In this document: piece by piece, positions 36,444-45,757 of the stretch | Layout: every line of letters begins with the position of its first letter | How positions within the stretch are numbered: position 1 is the stretch's first letter | Assembly: GCA_934426285.1 (NCBI GenBank) | Contig: CAKRYE010000005.1 | Location: 1-58,481, forward strand | DNA: 58,481 bases | Source: an uncultured Blautia sp. | GTDB lineage: Bacteria > Bacillota > Clostridia > Lachnospirales > Lachnospiraceae | Direction of reading: 5' to 3' | The notes under the pieces: generated by a model | Databases searched by the model: none | The model's input: only the letters and a program-made list of their open reading frames with translations | What the model was told of the DNA's origin: nothing | Program-made: the position numbers and the translations under genes

Positions 36444-37262
36444 ATGAAAAAAGGTATATTATGGGACTGTCATATGCATTCTTCTTTTTCTGCAGATTCT
36501 GACACTCCAATGGAAAACATGGTTCTGAAAGCCCTCTCTCTTGGGCTGAAAGGTGTCACTTTTACCGAACATCTGGATCCCGATTATCCTTCCACTCCGG
36601 AATCTCTTGATTTTTCTCTGGATCTATTTTCCTACAGGAAAGAGCTACTCCGGCTGCAGGAAATCTATAAGGATAAAATACAGCTTCGTTTCGGCATTGA
36701 GCTTGGGCTCCAGCCCCAGCTTGAAAAATATTTCCGCAATCTGACAAAGGATACGCCCTTTGACTTTGTGATCGGATCCTCCCATGTAGTCCATGGGTAT
36801 GACCCTTATTATCCTGATTTTTTTGAAGGCCGCAAAGAATTCCGATGTTATATGGAATATTTTGAATCTATCCTGGAGAATCTGTCTGTTTACGATGGTT
36901 TTGATGTCTATGGACACCTTGACTATGTTGTCAGATACGGTCCTAATAAAAATCGCGAATATTCCTATGGACGGTACAAAGATATCCTGGATGAAATTCT
37001 GAAGAAGCTTATCTCCATGAATAAAGGAATTGAGCTGAATGCCGGTGGATACCACTATGGTCTGGGAGAGCCCAATCCCTGCATCGACGTCATTCGCCGA
37101 TACAGAGAGCTGGGCGGTGAAATCATCACAGTTGGTGCAGATGCCCACACCCCGGATAAAATTGCCTGGGAATTTGCCAGAGCCGCAAACGTATTAAGTG
37201 ACTGCGGATTTCGTTATTATACGATTTTTAAAAACCGTAATCCTGAATTTCTTCCTCTGTAA
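36444..37262 (+). CDS. PHP-domain phosphatase, histidinol-phosphatase (HisJ) family
   Basis: A 272-residue PHP metal-dependent phosphoesterase: WDCHMHSSFSADS (first two metal His), FTEHLD, GIELGLQ, GSSHVVHG, YGHLDYVVRYG and GADAHTPDKI supply the expected metal ligands in order. Such enzymes hydrolyse histidinol phosphate in histidine synthesis; some paralogs act on other phosphates and no his genes are adjacent. GGAGG precedes the ATG. Its stop is one base from that of the convergent P-type ATPase, with no terminator between them. Confidence 0.88.
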   Translation: MKKGILWDCHMHSSFSADSDTPMENMVLKALSLGLKGVTFTEHLDPDYPSTPESLDFSLDLFSYRKELLRLQEIYKDKIQLRFGIELGLQPQLEKYFRNLTKDTPFDFVIGSSHVVHGYDPYYPDFFEGRKEFRCYMEYFESILENLSVYDGFDVYGHLDYVVRYGPNKNREYSYGRYKDILDEILKKLISMNKGIELNAGGYHYGLGEPNPCIDVIRRYRELGGEIITVGADAHTPDKIAWEFARAANVLSDCGFRYYTIFKNRNPEFLPL

Positions 37263-37263
37263 T

Positions 37264-39717
37264 TTATTTTTGTACTCTGTCAAGGAATCTGGCAAAAAAG
37301 CCTTTTTCTGCATCTTCCTTATCCAGAGACTTCGCATAGATTTTTCTGATCCATTCAGTGAGCGCATCAATAACGATAGGAGAAAACGTCATCAACAGAA
37401 ATACAAGAATGATCATTCCAAATTCCAGGGATCCAAGGGTCAGAAGATCCTGCAGGATGACTGCACTTCCGAAAAATATAAACTGCATTCCATATATGAT
37501 CGTCTTTCTGTAGGTATTCAGCGGAGAATATACCGTACGCAGGGCAGACATATAATTCCATCCGGTTACCAGCACACATGCCGTATTAAGCATTAAAGTT
37601 GAATGATAAACATTCTGGCAGACCAACATAATGGTAAATACACATCCTGTAATCGTAAATGCTGCAGGAAATGCATTCATAAATACATGTCTCAGGAAGG
37701 TATGGTCAATCTTATTATAATTGTTCTCCTGCGTCAGCAAAAAGGTAGGAATTCCCACTGCACAGGCACTGATCAGCGACATCTGTATCGGTTCAAATGG
37801 ATATGCACTTCCAAAAAAGATAGTGATCAGTGCAAGCATTACAGAGAACATTGTCTTGATCAGAAACATGGACGCTGCACTTCGGATATTATTTACTACC
37901 CTGCGTCCCTGATTTACAATATGAGGCATTGCCGCAAAATTGGAATCCAACAGCACCACATTGGCAATATTCTTGGCCGCATCACTTCCTGCTGCCATGG
38001 CAATACTGCAGTCTGCTTCCTTCAATGCCAGAACATCATTTACACCGTCACCGGTCATGGCAACTGTATGCTTCTGGGATTGCAGTGCCTGTACCATCTG
38101 TTTTTTCTGCTGAGGAGTAACACGTCCAAAGACACTGTACTCAGCCACAGCCTTCTGCATTTCCTCCGGAGTAGTGATCGTTGTTGCATCAATATAATGA
38201 TCCCCATTCTTAAGGCCTGCTCTCTTTGCAATTGCAGCTACTGTAACCGGATCATCACCGGAAATCACTTTCAGATCCACACCCTGGCTGTCAAAAAAGG
38301 CAAGGGTATCCGGCGCTTCCTGTCTGATCACATCTGTAATAAGAATGAAAGCTATAGGCTGCAGCCCCTCCGGAAGCTTCATATCCTGCGTCTGTTGTTC
38401 GCTGTGAGCCAGCACAAGTACACGCATTCCAGACTGGGCATAGCCGGCACAGGCTGCTGTAAGCTGTTCATTTTCCTCCGGAAACAGGAACTGGACAGCA
38501 CCCATCAGATAAGTTCCCTGTCCTTCAAAAACAGCACCACTGTATTTTCTGTCTGACGAAAACGGAATAGCATGCACCGGCTTCATATCCTTTCTGACAG
38601 GAAAACGCTGGCGCAGGGCATCTGCTGTGGCATTCTGGTCTGTTAATACATTCATCAGATTTCCCATAACATAATCCACATTTTTCAATGCTGCCTGATC
38701 TTCTTCGGAAATCTGTTCTGTGTTTTCTGTATTTTCTTCAACTTCTGTCTCTTCTGCAATTCTCTCAGAATCTGCTTCTGTTTTATATAATTTCACACTG
38801 TCTACACACATGGTACCTTCTGTGATGGTTCCTGTTTTGTCCAGACACAAAGTATCCACTCTGGCCAGAGTCTCAATACAATAAAGCTCCTGAACCAGCG
38901 TTTTTTTTGTTGCCAGCACCAGAGATCCCAAAGTCAGAGCCACACTGGTAAGAAGCACCAGTCCTTCTGGTATCATACCCAGAACTGCCGCTACCATATT
39001 GACCACCGAGTCCTTCAGGCTGTCCCCAACAATATAATATTGCTTATAAAACAGTAATGCACCCAGAGGAACAATAATAATACTGATTACCTTCAGAATC
39101 GCATTCAGTGAATTACGAAGTTCTGAATTATGGCGTTTAAACTCCTTGGCTTCACTGGTGATCTTCGATGCATAGTTGTCCTTTCCCACATGAATCACCT
39201 GGCAACAGGCCTCTCCTGATGTCACAAAGCTACCTGAATACAGCTCATCTCCTGTATTTTTCACCAGGTTATCTGACTCTCCGGTAAGAAGTGACTCATT
39301 TACCTCCAGAGTTCCCTCCAGCATTTTTGCGTCTGCCGGAATCTGATCTCCTGTTTTTAAAAATATCAGATCATCCTGCACCAGTTTTTCTGTAGAAATA
39401 CTCCACTTTTTACCATCACGTAGCACTACCGTTTTGCTTTCAGTGAGAATTGCCAGCTTGTCAATGGTTTTCTTTGCACGTACCTCCTGAATAATACCGA
39501 TCACAGTATTGATCAGAATAATTCCCACAAACATGGAATTCTTATACGATCTTACACACAATACCAGCACCAGAAGCACAAGGTTCAAAAAGTTAAAAAA
39601 AGTTAAGGTGTTTTCCCTTATAATCTGTTTATATGTCCTGGTATTTGGATTTTCGTTGACATTGACCAGCCCCTGCTCAATTCTCTCCTGTACCTGTTCA
39701 CTTGTAAGTCCTGTCAT
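37264..39717 (-). CDS. Cation-transporting P-type ATPase (CtpE-like)
   Basis: About 817 residues. GGAGG lies just before ATG 39717; a start 15 nt upstream lacks an RBS. It has an actuator loop TGES (~145), membrane motif IPEGLVLL (~249), phosphorylation site LCLDKTGT (Asp293), ATP-binding domain, GDGVNDVLALKEAD hinge and four to six C-terminal membrane helices. The PEGL motif and the compact C-terminus resemble the CtpE group, in which calcium transport has been reported in mycobacteria; substrate here is uncertain. An acidic insert (EETEVEENTENTEQISEEDQ) lies in the cytoplasmic domain. Confidence 0.88.
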   Translation of the reverse strand: MTGLTSEQVQERIEQGLVNVNENPNTRTYKQIIRENTLTFFNFLNLVLLVLVLCVRSYKNSMFVGIILINTVIGIIQEVRAKKTIDKLAILTESKTVVLRDGKKWSISTEKLVQDDLIFLKTGDQIPADAKMLEGTLEVNESLLTGESDNLVKNTGDELYSGSFVTSGEACCQVIHVGKDNYASKITSEAKEFKRHNSELRNSLNAILKVISIIIVPLGALLFYKQYYIVGDSLKDSVVNMVAAVLGMIPEGLVLLTSVALTLGSLVLATKKTLVQELYCIETLARVDTLCLDKTGTITEGTMCVDSVKLYKTEADSERIAEETEVEENTENTEQISEEDQAALKNVDYVMGNLMNVLTDQNATADALRQRFPVRKDMKPVHAIPFSSDRKYSGAVFEGQGTYLMGAVQFLFPEENEQLTAACAGYAQSGMRVLVLAHSEQQTQDMKLPEGLQPIAFILITDVIRQEAPDTLAFFDSQGVDLKVISGDDPVTVAAIAKRAGLKNGDHYIDATTITTPEEMQKAVAEYSVFGRVTPQQKKQMVQALQSQKHTVAMTGDGVNDVLALKEADCSIAMAAGSDAAKNIANVVLLDSNFAAMPHIVNQGRRVVNNIRSAASMFLIKTMFSVMLALITIFFGSAYPFEPIQMSLISACAVGIPTFLLTQENNYNKIDHTFLRHVFMNAFPAAFTITGCVFTIMLVCQNVYHSTLMLNTACVLVTGWNYMSALRTVYSPLNTYRKTIIYGMQFIFFGSAVILQDLLTLGSLEFGMIILVFLLMTFSPIVIDALTEWIRKIYAKSLDKEDAEKGFFARFLDRVQK

Positions 39718-39851
39718 TTTTACCTCCAGCATTATTCTTATATCTTTTATAATAACACAGGGCAGATGATAATAATCACCCGCCCCACTTTTTCACTCTA
39801 TATAACGAACAAAATCCTTTTATGGATTCAGGCTGCCGGAAGTTTATCCGA

Positions 39852-40301
39852 TCAATATTCTTCCTCTTCAGCTTCTTCGCCCTCATGAATATCAGATTTC
39901 GGTTTTTTCAGGCCCTCAATCTCAATGTGATGCTTCTGTGCATAGTCCCACAGCGCAGCATGAATTGCTTCCTCTGCAAGCAGAGAGCAATGAACTTTTA
40001 CAGGTGGAAGTCCATCCAGAGCTTCCATAACTGCTTTGTTTGTAACCTGCATAGCTTCTTCGATTGTCTTACCCTTTACCATCTCTGTAGCCATACTGCT
40101 GGTTGCAACCGCTGCACCGCATCCAAAGGTCTTGAATTTACAGTCTTTGATAATATGTGTTTCATCATCAATATCAAGGAAAATTCTCATGATATCTCCA
40201 CATTTTGCATTACCTACTGTACCTACACCACTTGCATCTTCTATTTCTCCAACATTACGGGGATGCTGGAAATGATCCATTACTTTCTCACTATAAGCCA
40301 T
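39852..40301 (-). CDS. nifU: Iron-sulfur cluster assembly scaffold, NifU/IscU-like
   Basis: A 149-residue scaffold protein that assembles Fe-S clusters from sulfur delivered by the adjacent cysteine desulfurase. Conserved cysteines are Cys34 (GNAKCGD), Cys61 (FGCGAA) and Cys105 (VHCSLL). The C-terminus is a short acidic tail (EGEEAEEEE). GGAGG precedes ATG 40301; an upstream in-frame start overlaps the RBS. It is the third gene of the Rrf2-iscS-nifU operon. Confidence 0.94.
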   Translation of the reverse strand: MAYSEKVMDHFQHPRNVGEIEDASGVGTVGNAKCGDIMRIFLDIDDETHIIKDCKFKTFGCGAAVATSSMATEMVKGKTIEEAMQVTNKAVMEALDGLPPVKVHCSLLAEEAIHAALWDYAQKHHIEIEGLKKPKSDIHEGEEAEEEEY

Positions 40302-40331
40302 TGTTCTTCCTCCTGACAAGTACTTTTATAA

Positions 40332-41516
40332 TTATTTATGTTTTTTTATAAAATCTTCATATAATGGAGACATATTTCTCAGATGTTCTACAATTTCTTT
40401 CAGTCTGTCAATAACAAAATCCACATCTTCCATGGTTGTCTCTTCGCTGAGTGTCATACGCAGAGAACCATGTGCAATCTCATGAGGCAGACCGATTGCC
40501 AGCAGTACATGGGATGGATCCAGAGATCCTGATGTACATGCAGAGCCGCTAGATGCACAGATGCCATAATTATCAAGCATCAGAAGCAGGGATTCACCCT
40601 CTACAAACTGAAAGCTCACATTAACATTATTCGGAAGTCTCTTTACACGATCTCCGTTTACCTTTACATAAGGAATTTCCGTTTCAATCCTCTGGATCAT
40701 ATGATCTCTGATCTGGATTTCCTTAGCTGTACGTTCTTTCATGGATGCATTTGCTCTGGCAGCAGCCGCACCATAACCTACGATTCCCGGAACATTCTCT
40801 GTACCTGCACGACGCTTACGTTCCTGTGCTCCGCCATGTACAAAGGAACGGATTTTCACGCCCTTGCGGATATAGAGGAAACCGATTCCCTTTGGTCCGT
40901 TGATTTTATGTCCGCTGGAGCTTAACATATCAATGTTACACTCATCCACATTGATCGGAACCTGGCAGAATGCCTGAACTGCATCTGTATGGAAAAGAAT
41001 TCCGTGTTCCTTGGCAATACGGCCAATCTCTTTGATCGGCTGGATAGATCCAATCTCGTTGTTTGCAAACATCACAGAAATCAGAATTGTCTCCGGTGTG
41101 ATTGCTTTCTCAAGCTCATCAAGCTTTACAATACCATTTTCATCAACATCCAGGTATGTGATCTTTGCTCCACGTTCTTTTTCCAGATACTCACAGGTAT
41201 GCAGGATAGCATGATGCTCGATCTTAGTTGTGATAATGTGATTTCCCTTGGATTTATATGCTTCAAAAGCAGCTTTCAGTGCCCAGTTATCAGACTCTGA
41301 ACCTCCTGCTGTGAAATAGATTTCCTCTTTTTTTGCACCGAGAACCTCTGCAATCTGTTCTCTTCCTCTGGTAATAGCTTCTTTACTCTTTCCGGCAAAA
41401 TCGTAGATGCTGGATGGGTTTCCGTAATATTCTGAAAAATACGGCATCATTGCCTGAACAACTTCAGGCGCTGTCTTTGTTGTCGCAGCATTATCCAGAT
41501 AGATCATTTTTCCCAT
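40332..41516 (-). CDS. iscS: Cysteine desulfurase, IscS/NifS family
   Basis: A 394-residue PLP enzyme that takes sulfur from cysteine for Fe-S cluster assembly. It shows YLDNAATTK at the start, FTAGGSESDNWALK, PLP Lys204 in SSGHKINGPKG, and the mobile-loop catalytic Cys327 in SSGSACTSGS. GGAGG precedes the ATG. It lies between the Rrf2 regulator and the scaffold gene, the common clostridial arrangement. Confidence 0.96.
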   Translation of the reverse strand: MGKMIYLDNAATTKTAPEVVQAMMPYFSEYYGNPSSIYDFAGKSKEAITRGREQIAEVLGAKKEEIYFTAGGSESDNWALKAAFEAYKSKGNHIITTKIEHHAILHTCEYLEKERGAKITYLDVDENGIVKLDELEKAITPETILISVMFANNEIGSIQPIKEIGRIAKEHGILFHTDAVQAFCQVPINVDECNIDMLSSSGHKINGPKGIGFLYIRKGVKIRSFVHGGAQERKRRAGTENVPGIVGYGAAAARANASMKERTAKEIQIRDHMIQRIETEIPYVKVNGDRVKRLPNNVNVSFQFVEGESLLLMLDNYGICASSGSACTSGSLDPSHVLLAIGLPHEIAHGSLRMTLSEETTMEDVDFVIDRLKEIVEHLRNMSPLYEDFIKKHK

Positions 41517-41584
41517 TTTCTTATCCTCCTGATTTATTCATAGTATATTCGCAACTGTAAAGTATCTTCACTGTTACGAATCCT

Positions 41585-42019
41585 TTACCCTTTTTTCTCA
41601 TGTGCTATTCGGCTTTCTTCGATCAGTTCGCCAAGCATCAGAGTATCTACTGCATTTGTAATACTGTCATTAATTCTCTTCCAGACATTCTTTGCCACAC
41701 ATACATCACTTCCGTGGCAGGTTCCGTCATTCTCAATCCCCGGGCAGACCGCAGCCTCCAGACCGCCTTCCAGTACACGAAGAATATCACCTACTGAGAT
41801 TTCCTCTGCCGGTCTGCCAAGGCGGTAACCTCCATATGCTCCTCTGCTGCTTGTCACAAGCCCCGCTTTTTTCAGCATGGCCATGAGCTGCTCCAGATAG
41901 CTTACAGAGATGTCCTGTCTTTCTGCAATACTCTGTAATGACACAGTTTCGTTCTCACTGTGCAGTCCCAGATCTATTAACGCTTTCAAGCCATATCTGG
42001 CTCTTGTTGACAGTTTCAT
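41585..42019 (-). CDS. Rrf2-family transcriptional regulator, IscR-like
   Basis: A 144-residue winged-helix regulator: MKLSTRARYGLKALIDLG start, HTH region ISVSYLEQLMAMLKKAGLV, wing GAYGGYRLGRP. Three cysteines (Cys92, Cys101, Cys107) match the position of the cluster ligands of IscR (92, 98, 104), so Fe-S sensing is likely. It leads the iscS-nifU operon and probably represses its own promoter when clusters are plentiful. Confidence 0.93.
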   Translation of the reverse strand: MKLSTRARYGLKALIDLGLHSENETVSLQSIAERQDISVSYLEQLMAMLKKAGLVTSSRGAYGGYRLGRPAEEISVGDILRVLEGGLEAAVCPGIENDGTCHGSDVCVAKNVWKRINDSITNAVDTLMLGELIEESRIAHEKKG

Positions 42020-42066
42020 TTTCTCACCTCATTTAATTCCCAGTGTTTCCCTCGGATTTCATGATT

Positions 42067-42095
42067 ACTTTATCAAAAACAATTTGTTCTGTCAA
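42067..42095 (-). promoter_or_regulatory. Promoter and operator candidate of the Rrf2-iscS-nifU operon
   Basis: Minus strand TTGACA (42090-42095), 17-nt spacer, TAAAGT (42067-42072). The spacer contains AACAATTTGTT (42078-42088), an odd-length palindrome well placed for autorepression by the Rrf2 protein. Confidence 0.65.
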
Positions 42096-42141
42096 GGCTG
42101 TTTTTCACATATATTGACAAAAAAAGGAATTGTTCCTGAAT

Positions 42142-43473
42142 ATGTCCAAAAAGCTCTTTATCAGAGGAACCCTGCTTCTTACCTTCAGTGGATTACTGAG
42201 CAGGCTGGCTGGCTTCTTTTACAGAATATTCCTTTCCCATACCATTGGTGCGCAGGGGCTGGGAATTTTTCAGCTTACAGTTCCCCTGCAGCTTCTGTTT
42301 ATGTCCCTGTGTGCTTCTGGAATCCAGACAGGAATTTCCCGCCTTACCGCTTCTGCCAAAGCACAAAAGCACAACCATCAAAAAGGAGACTACTTTGTCT
42401 GCGGTGCAGTCTTTTCTGTTGTTCTGTCTGTTATTCTGTCCTGTCAGCTCTGTTTCTTCGGAGATTTCTGGGCGAAAGAAATATTAAAAGAACCTCAGAC
42501 TATCGGCCTGCTCCGGCTGCTTGCTTTTTCCCTTCCTCCGGCCACTCTTCATGTCTGCATAAACAGCTATTATTTCGGTATTAAAAAAGCAGGTATTCCA
42601 TCTGCCATTCAGCTCCTGGAACAGTTTTCCAGAATTGGCGGCTGTTATCTCATATACCGGATCCTTATCTCACAGAACCGTCCTGTAACCCCGCTGATTG
42701 CAGCCGGCGGAAACCTGATTGGGGAAGCTGTAGCCGCATTTCTCTCATTATTTCTTATCAGTATGCATTTTCATCTTGATAAATATACTTTTTTCTGCCA
42801 ATCCCCAAAAGCAGGTCTGCTGTTGAGAAAATTTTTTAATACTTTAAAAAAACTTTTTCCCATATCCGTTCCTCTTACTCTAAACAAAGTTCTGCTCACA
42901 GTCCTTGCAGGCATAGAGGTTCTGTTAATTCCCAACAGGCTGCGTTTATCTGGTTTAAGCAGATCCGGTTCTCTTGAAATATACGGAATTTTTACAGGTA
43001 TGGCACTGCCGCTGATTTTATTTCCATCTACCCTCACGAACTCCGTATCGGTCATGCTGCTGCCATCCATTGCCGAACTTCAAGCTCTTGGCTGTCAAAA
43101 ACGGATCCGCTATGTAATCCGCCGTATCCTTGGATGCTGTACAGTACTGGGAACCGGATGTATGTTTCTGTTTTTTATTATGGGACAATTTTTAGGAACT
43201 TTTTTATTTCACAACACCACTGCCGGCATCTGCATTCAGGCTCTATCCTTTGTCTGTCCTTTTTTGTACCTGAACACAACACTCACCAGTATTCTGAACG
43301 GTCTTGGAAAATCCGGTCTCTGCCTGCTCTACAGCAGTATCAGCATTTGTATCCGCGTTGCCTTTGTTCTGCTTGTCATACCCATTCTTGGAATCCGGGG
43401 ATATTTCTGCGGACTTCTTCTAAGCGAAATGCTTCTGACTATTTTACTTTTGGTATCGACATTCCGATTATAA
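42142..43473 (+). CDS. SpoVB-like polysaccharide/lipid flippase (MOP superfamily)
   Basis: About 443 residues with 12-14 hydrophobic segments. The N-terminus (LFIRGTLLLTFSGLLSRLAGFFYRIFLS, then IGAQGLGIFQL) is the signature of stage V sporulation protein B and related lipid II-type flippases. A TTG at 42130 lies too close to GGAA to be used, so ATG 42142 is preferred. It probably flips a lipid-linked glycan or peptidoglycan precursor. Assignment to true SpoVB rather than a vegetative relative is not possible from this sequence alone. Confidence 0.82.
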   Translation: MSKKLFIRGTLLLTFSGLLSRLAGFFYRIFLSHTIGAQGLGIFQLTVPLQLLFMSLCASGIQTGISRLTASAKAQKHNHQKGDYFVCGAVFSVVLSVILSCQLCFFGDFWAKEILKEPQTIGLLRLLAFSLPPATLHVCINSYYFGIKKAGIPSAIQLLEQFSRIGGCYLIYRILISQNRPVTPLIAAGGNLIGEAVAAFLSLFLISMHFHLDKYTFFCQSPKAGLLLRKFFNTLKKLFPISVPLTLNKVLLTVLAGIEVLLIPNRLRLSGLSRSGSLEIYGIFTGMALPLILFPSTLTNSVSVMLLPSIAELQALGCQKRIRYVIRRILGCCTVLGTGCMFLFFIMGQFLGTFLFHNTTAGICIQALSFVCPFLYLNTTLTSILNGLGKSGLCLLYSSISICIRVAFVLLVIPILGIRGYFCGLLLSEMLLTILLLVSTFRL

Positions 43474-43522
43474 TGGTTTATACTTCTGAATATCGACAAA
43501 AGATTTAAAGGAGATACAAACC

Positions 43523-44554
43523 ATGGGATTCGATTTCATAAAAAAACTACCGACACCTGAAGAAATCCGCAATCAATTTCCTATTGATGCAGAACTTCAG
43601 GCAATCAAAGATGCCCGCGACAAAGAACTTAAGGATGTTTTTACAGGCAAATCTGATAAATTTCTCGCTATCATTGGTCCATGTTCCGCAGATAATGAAG
43701 ATGCAGTGCTAGACTATCTGACCAGACTTCGCAAAGTCCAGGAGAAAATTGCTGATAAAGTTATCATTGTGCCCCGCGTCTATACCAATAAGCCGCGTAC
43801 CACAGGCGAAGGATACAAAGGTATGGTACATCAGCCAGATCCGGAAAAACAGCCAAATCTCCTTGCAGGCCTTATTGCAATCCGCAAAATGCATATCCAC
43901 GCTATTCAGACCAGTGGAATGACCTGCGCAGACGAAATGTTATACCCTGAGAATTACCGTTATCTTTCAGACCTTCTTTCCTATGTTGCTGTAGGTGCAC
44001 GTTCCGTAGAGGATCAGCAGCATCGCCTGACTGTCAGCGGCATGGAAGTTCCTGCAGGTATGAAAAATCCTACCAGCGGCGATCTGTCTGTTATGCTCAA
44101 CTCTGTGGTAGCAGCACAGGGCGGACATCGTTTTATTTACAGAAGCTGGGAAGTGGAAACCACAGGTAATGAACTTGCTCATACCATTCTCCGGGGTGCA
44201 GTCAATAAACACGGAGAGGCTATTCCAAATTATCATTACGAAGATCTCCGACTCCTCCTGGAAAAATATCAGCAGAAAAATCTGAAAAACCCTGCAGTAA
44301 TCGTAGATACCAATCATTCCAATTCCAACAAGCAGTATGAGCAGCAGGTACGAATTGCAAAAGAAGTTCTTCACAGCCGTCTCGTTGACCCGGAAATCCG
44401 TACTCTGGTAAAGGGACTTATGATCGAAAGCTATATTGAACCAGGCAACCAGAAGATCGGCTGTGATCACATATATGGCAAATCTATTACCGATCCTTGT
44501 CTGGGATGGGAAGAATCAGAAAAGCTTCTGTATACCATCGCAGAAATGTGCTGA
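43523..44554 (+). CDS. 3-deoxy-7-phosphoheptulonate synthase (DAHP synthase, class I)
   Basis: A 343-residue AroF/AroG/AroH-type enzyme that condenses PEP and erythrose-4-phosphate at the entry of aromatic amino-acid synthesis. Diagnostic parts: AIIGPCSADNEDAVLDY, RVYTNKPRTTGEGYKGM, ARSVEDQQHR, GMKNPTSGDL and VDTNHSNSNKQ. AAAGGAG precedes the ATG. A REP-like repeat begins at the base right after its stop codon, followed by a terminator. Confidence 0.96.
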   Translation: MGFDFIKKLPTPEEIRNQFPIDAELQAIKDARDKELKDVFTGKSDKFLAIIGPCSADNEDAVLDYLTRLRKVQEKIADKVIIVPRVYTNKPRTTGEGYKGMVHQPDPEKQPNLLAGLIAIRKMHIHAIQTSGMTCADEMLYPENYRYLSDLLSYVAVGARSVEDQQHRLTVSGMEVPAGMKNPTSGDLSVMLNSVVAAQGGHRFIYRSWEVETTGNELAHTILRGAVNKHGEAIPNYHYEDLRLLLEKYQQKNLKNPAVIVDTNHSNSNKQYEQQVRIAKEVLHSRLVDPEIRTLVKGLMIESYIEPGNQKIGCDHIYGKSITDPCLGWEESEKLLYTIAEMC

Positions 44555-44626
44555 GTAAAGCGGACATTCGCAATCCGCTTCGCTACTTGCTCATGAACGC
44601 AGTCGCTTCGCGATATCTGCGTTCAA
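44555..44626. repeat. REP-like palindromic repeat, copy B
   Basis: A 72-bp element differing from copy A (21066-21135) only by an inserted AT in the second hairpin loop. It starts directly at the DAHP synthase stop codon and ends at the terminator. Confidence 0.85.
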
Positions 44627-44661
44627 AAAAGATCCACCAGTTAACCTGGCGGATCTTTTTT
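44626..44661. terminator. Bidirectional terminator between DAHP synthase and xerD
   Basis: AAAAAGATCC-A-CCAG pairs with CTGG-C-GGATCTTTTT; it overlaps the xerD stop codon. Confidence 0.85.
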
Positions 44662-45544
44662 AATGGCGGGGATGAGATTTCATATATACATCCCGCATTT
44701 TATTTACACTCATTCCCAGATAAATCTGGGTCGTAGAAATATCCGAATGTCCCAGCATTTCCTGCACACTGCGGATATCAGCACCATTTTGAAGCATATG
44801 GACCGCAAAAGAATGTCTTAATGTATGGGGAGTAATATCCCCCTTGATTCCTGCAGCATCTGCATATCCCTTCAGCACCTTCCAGAACCCCTGTCTGCTC
44901 ATTGCTTTACCTGAACAATTGGTAAACAGCGCAGTTTCTTCCCTGTTCTCAACGAAAGCAGGTCTGGACACTGCCATATATTTCTCCAGTGCCTTTTTGC
45001 AGGGAATTCCTATAGGTATAATTCTCTCTTTTTCATGGTCACGACAGATCACATAGCCCAACTGCAGGTTTACATCCGAAACCTGCAAATGAAGCATCTC
45101 ACTCACTCTCATTCCTGTGGCATATAAAAGTTCCAGCATCGCACTGTCTCTGATGCCTTTTACATTTTCATGGTCAGGCTTCTGCAATAATCTGTCTACT
45201 TCTTCCACAGTAAGAATCTCCGGTGCTTTTTTTTCTACCTTTGGAGGTTTCAGATTCTCTGCCGGATCACTGGTGATCACGCCTTCTTTCCAGAGAAATT
45301 GAAAAAATGCCCTAATCGATGCCACGCTTCTGGATATAGAGGAAGCTGCAAATTTCTCCCTCTCCATATAGCTTATATATCCTTCCAGCTCCAGCTCTTT
45401 TACCTCTGTCACAGACATAATGCCTCGATTTTTCAGAAAATCCCACATTTTTTTTAGATCACGCTGATAAGACATTTCTGTATTTATTGATGTTTTCTTT
45501 ATATCATGCAAATATGCAATAAATTCTCTAATTTCCAGTTCCAT
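44660..45544 (-). CDS. xerD: Tyrosine recombinase XerD
   Basis: A 294-residue site-specific recombinase resolving chromosome dimers at dif. A SAM-like N-terminal domain (~1-85) precedes a catalytic domain with Arg146 (TGMRVSEML), Lys172, His240/Arg243 (HTLRHSF), His266 (LGHSD) and nucleophile Tyr275 (TTQIYLG). Length and absence of mobile-element neighbours favour the housekeeping XerD over an element integrase. Confidence 0.92.
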   Translation of the reverse strand: MELEIREFIAYLHDIKKTSINTEMSYQRDLKKMWDFLKNRGIMSVTEVKELELEGYISYMEREKFAASSISRSVASIRAFFQFLWKEGVITSDPAENLKPPKVEKKAPEILTVEEVDRLLQKPDHENVKGIRDSAMLELLYATGMRVSEMLHLQVSDVNLQLGYVICRDHEKERIIPIGIPCKKALEKYMAVSRPAFVENREETALFTNCSGKAMSRQGFWKVLKGYADAAGIKGDITPHTLRHSFAVHMLQNGADIRSVQEMLGHSDISTTQIYLGMSVNKMRDVYMKSHPRH

Positions 45545-45592
45545 AGTATGCTACTTCCCGCTCCTGATTTTGTTTCTCAATATTGCATATGT

Positions 45593-45621
45593 ATTATACT
45601 GTTAATTTGACATAAAATCAA
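45593..45621 (-). promoter_or_regulatory. xerD: Sigma-A promoter of xerD
   Basis: Minus strand TTGATT (45616-45621), 17-nt spacer, TATAAT (45593-45598), ~50 bp before the xerD ATG. Confidence 0.7.
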
Positions 45622-45757
45622 ACCTTTTTTATTCTGAAATCCAGTAAAATCAAGGCCTTTCGGGAAATTCTACCACATATCGGATATTTTATGACAACCT
45701 GCACAAAATGTTGTAAAAATTTTTTTATATCAATCGAATATTGCCTGATTCCTGTGA

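Noticed and set aside
44660..45544. XerD as a mobile-element integrase
   Set aside because: Length, motifs and neighbourhood match the housekeeping dimer-resolution recombinase.
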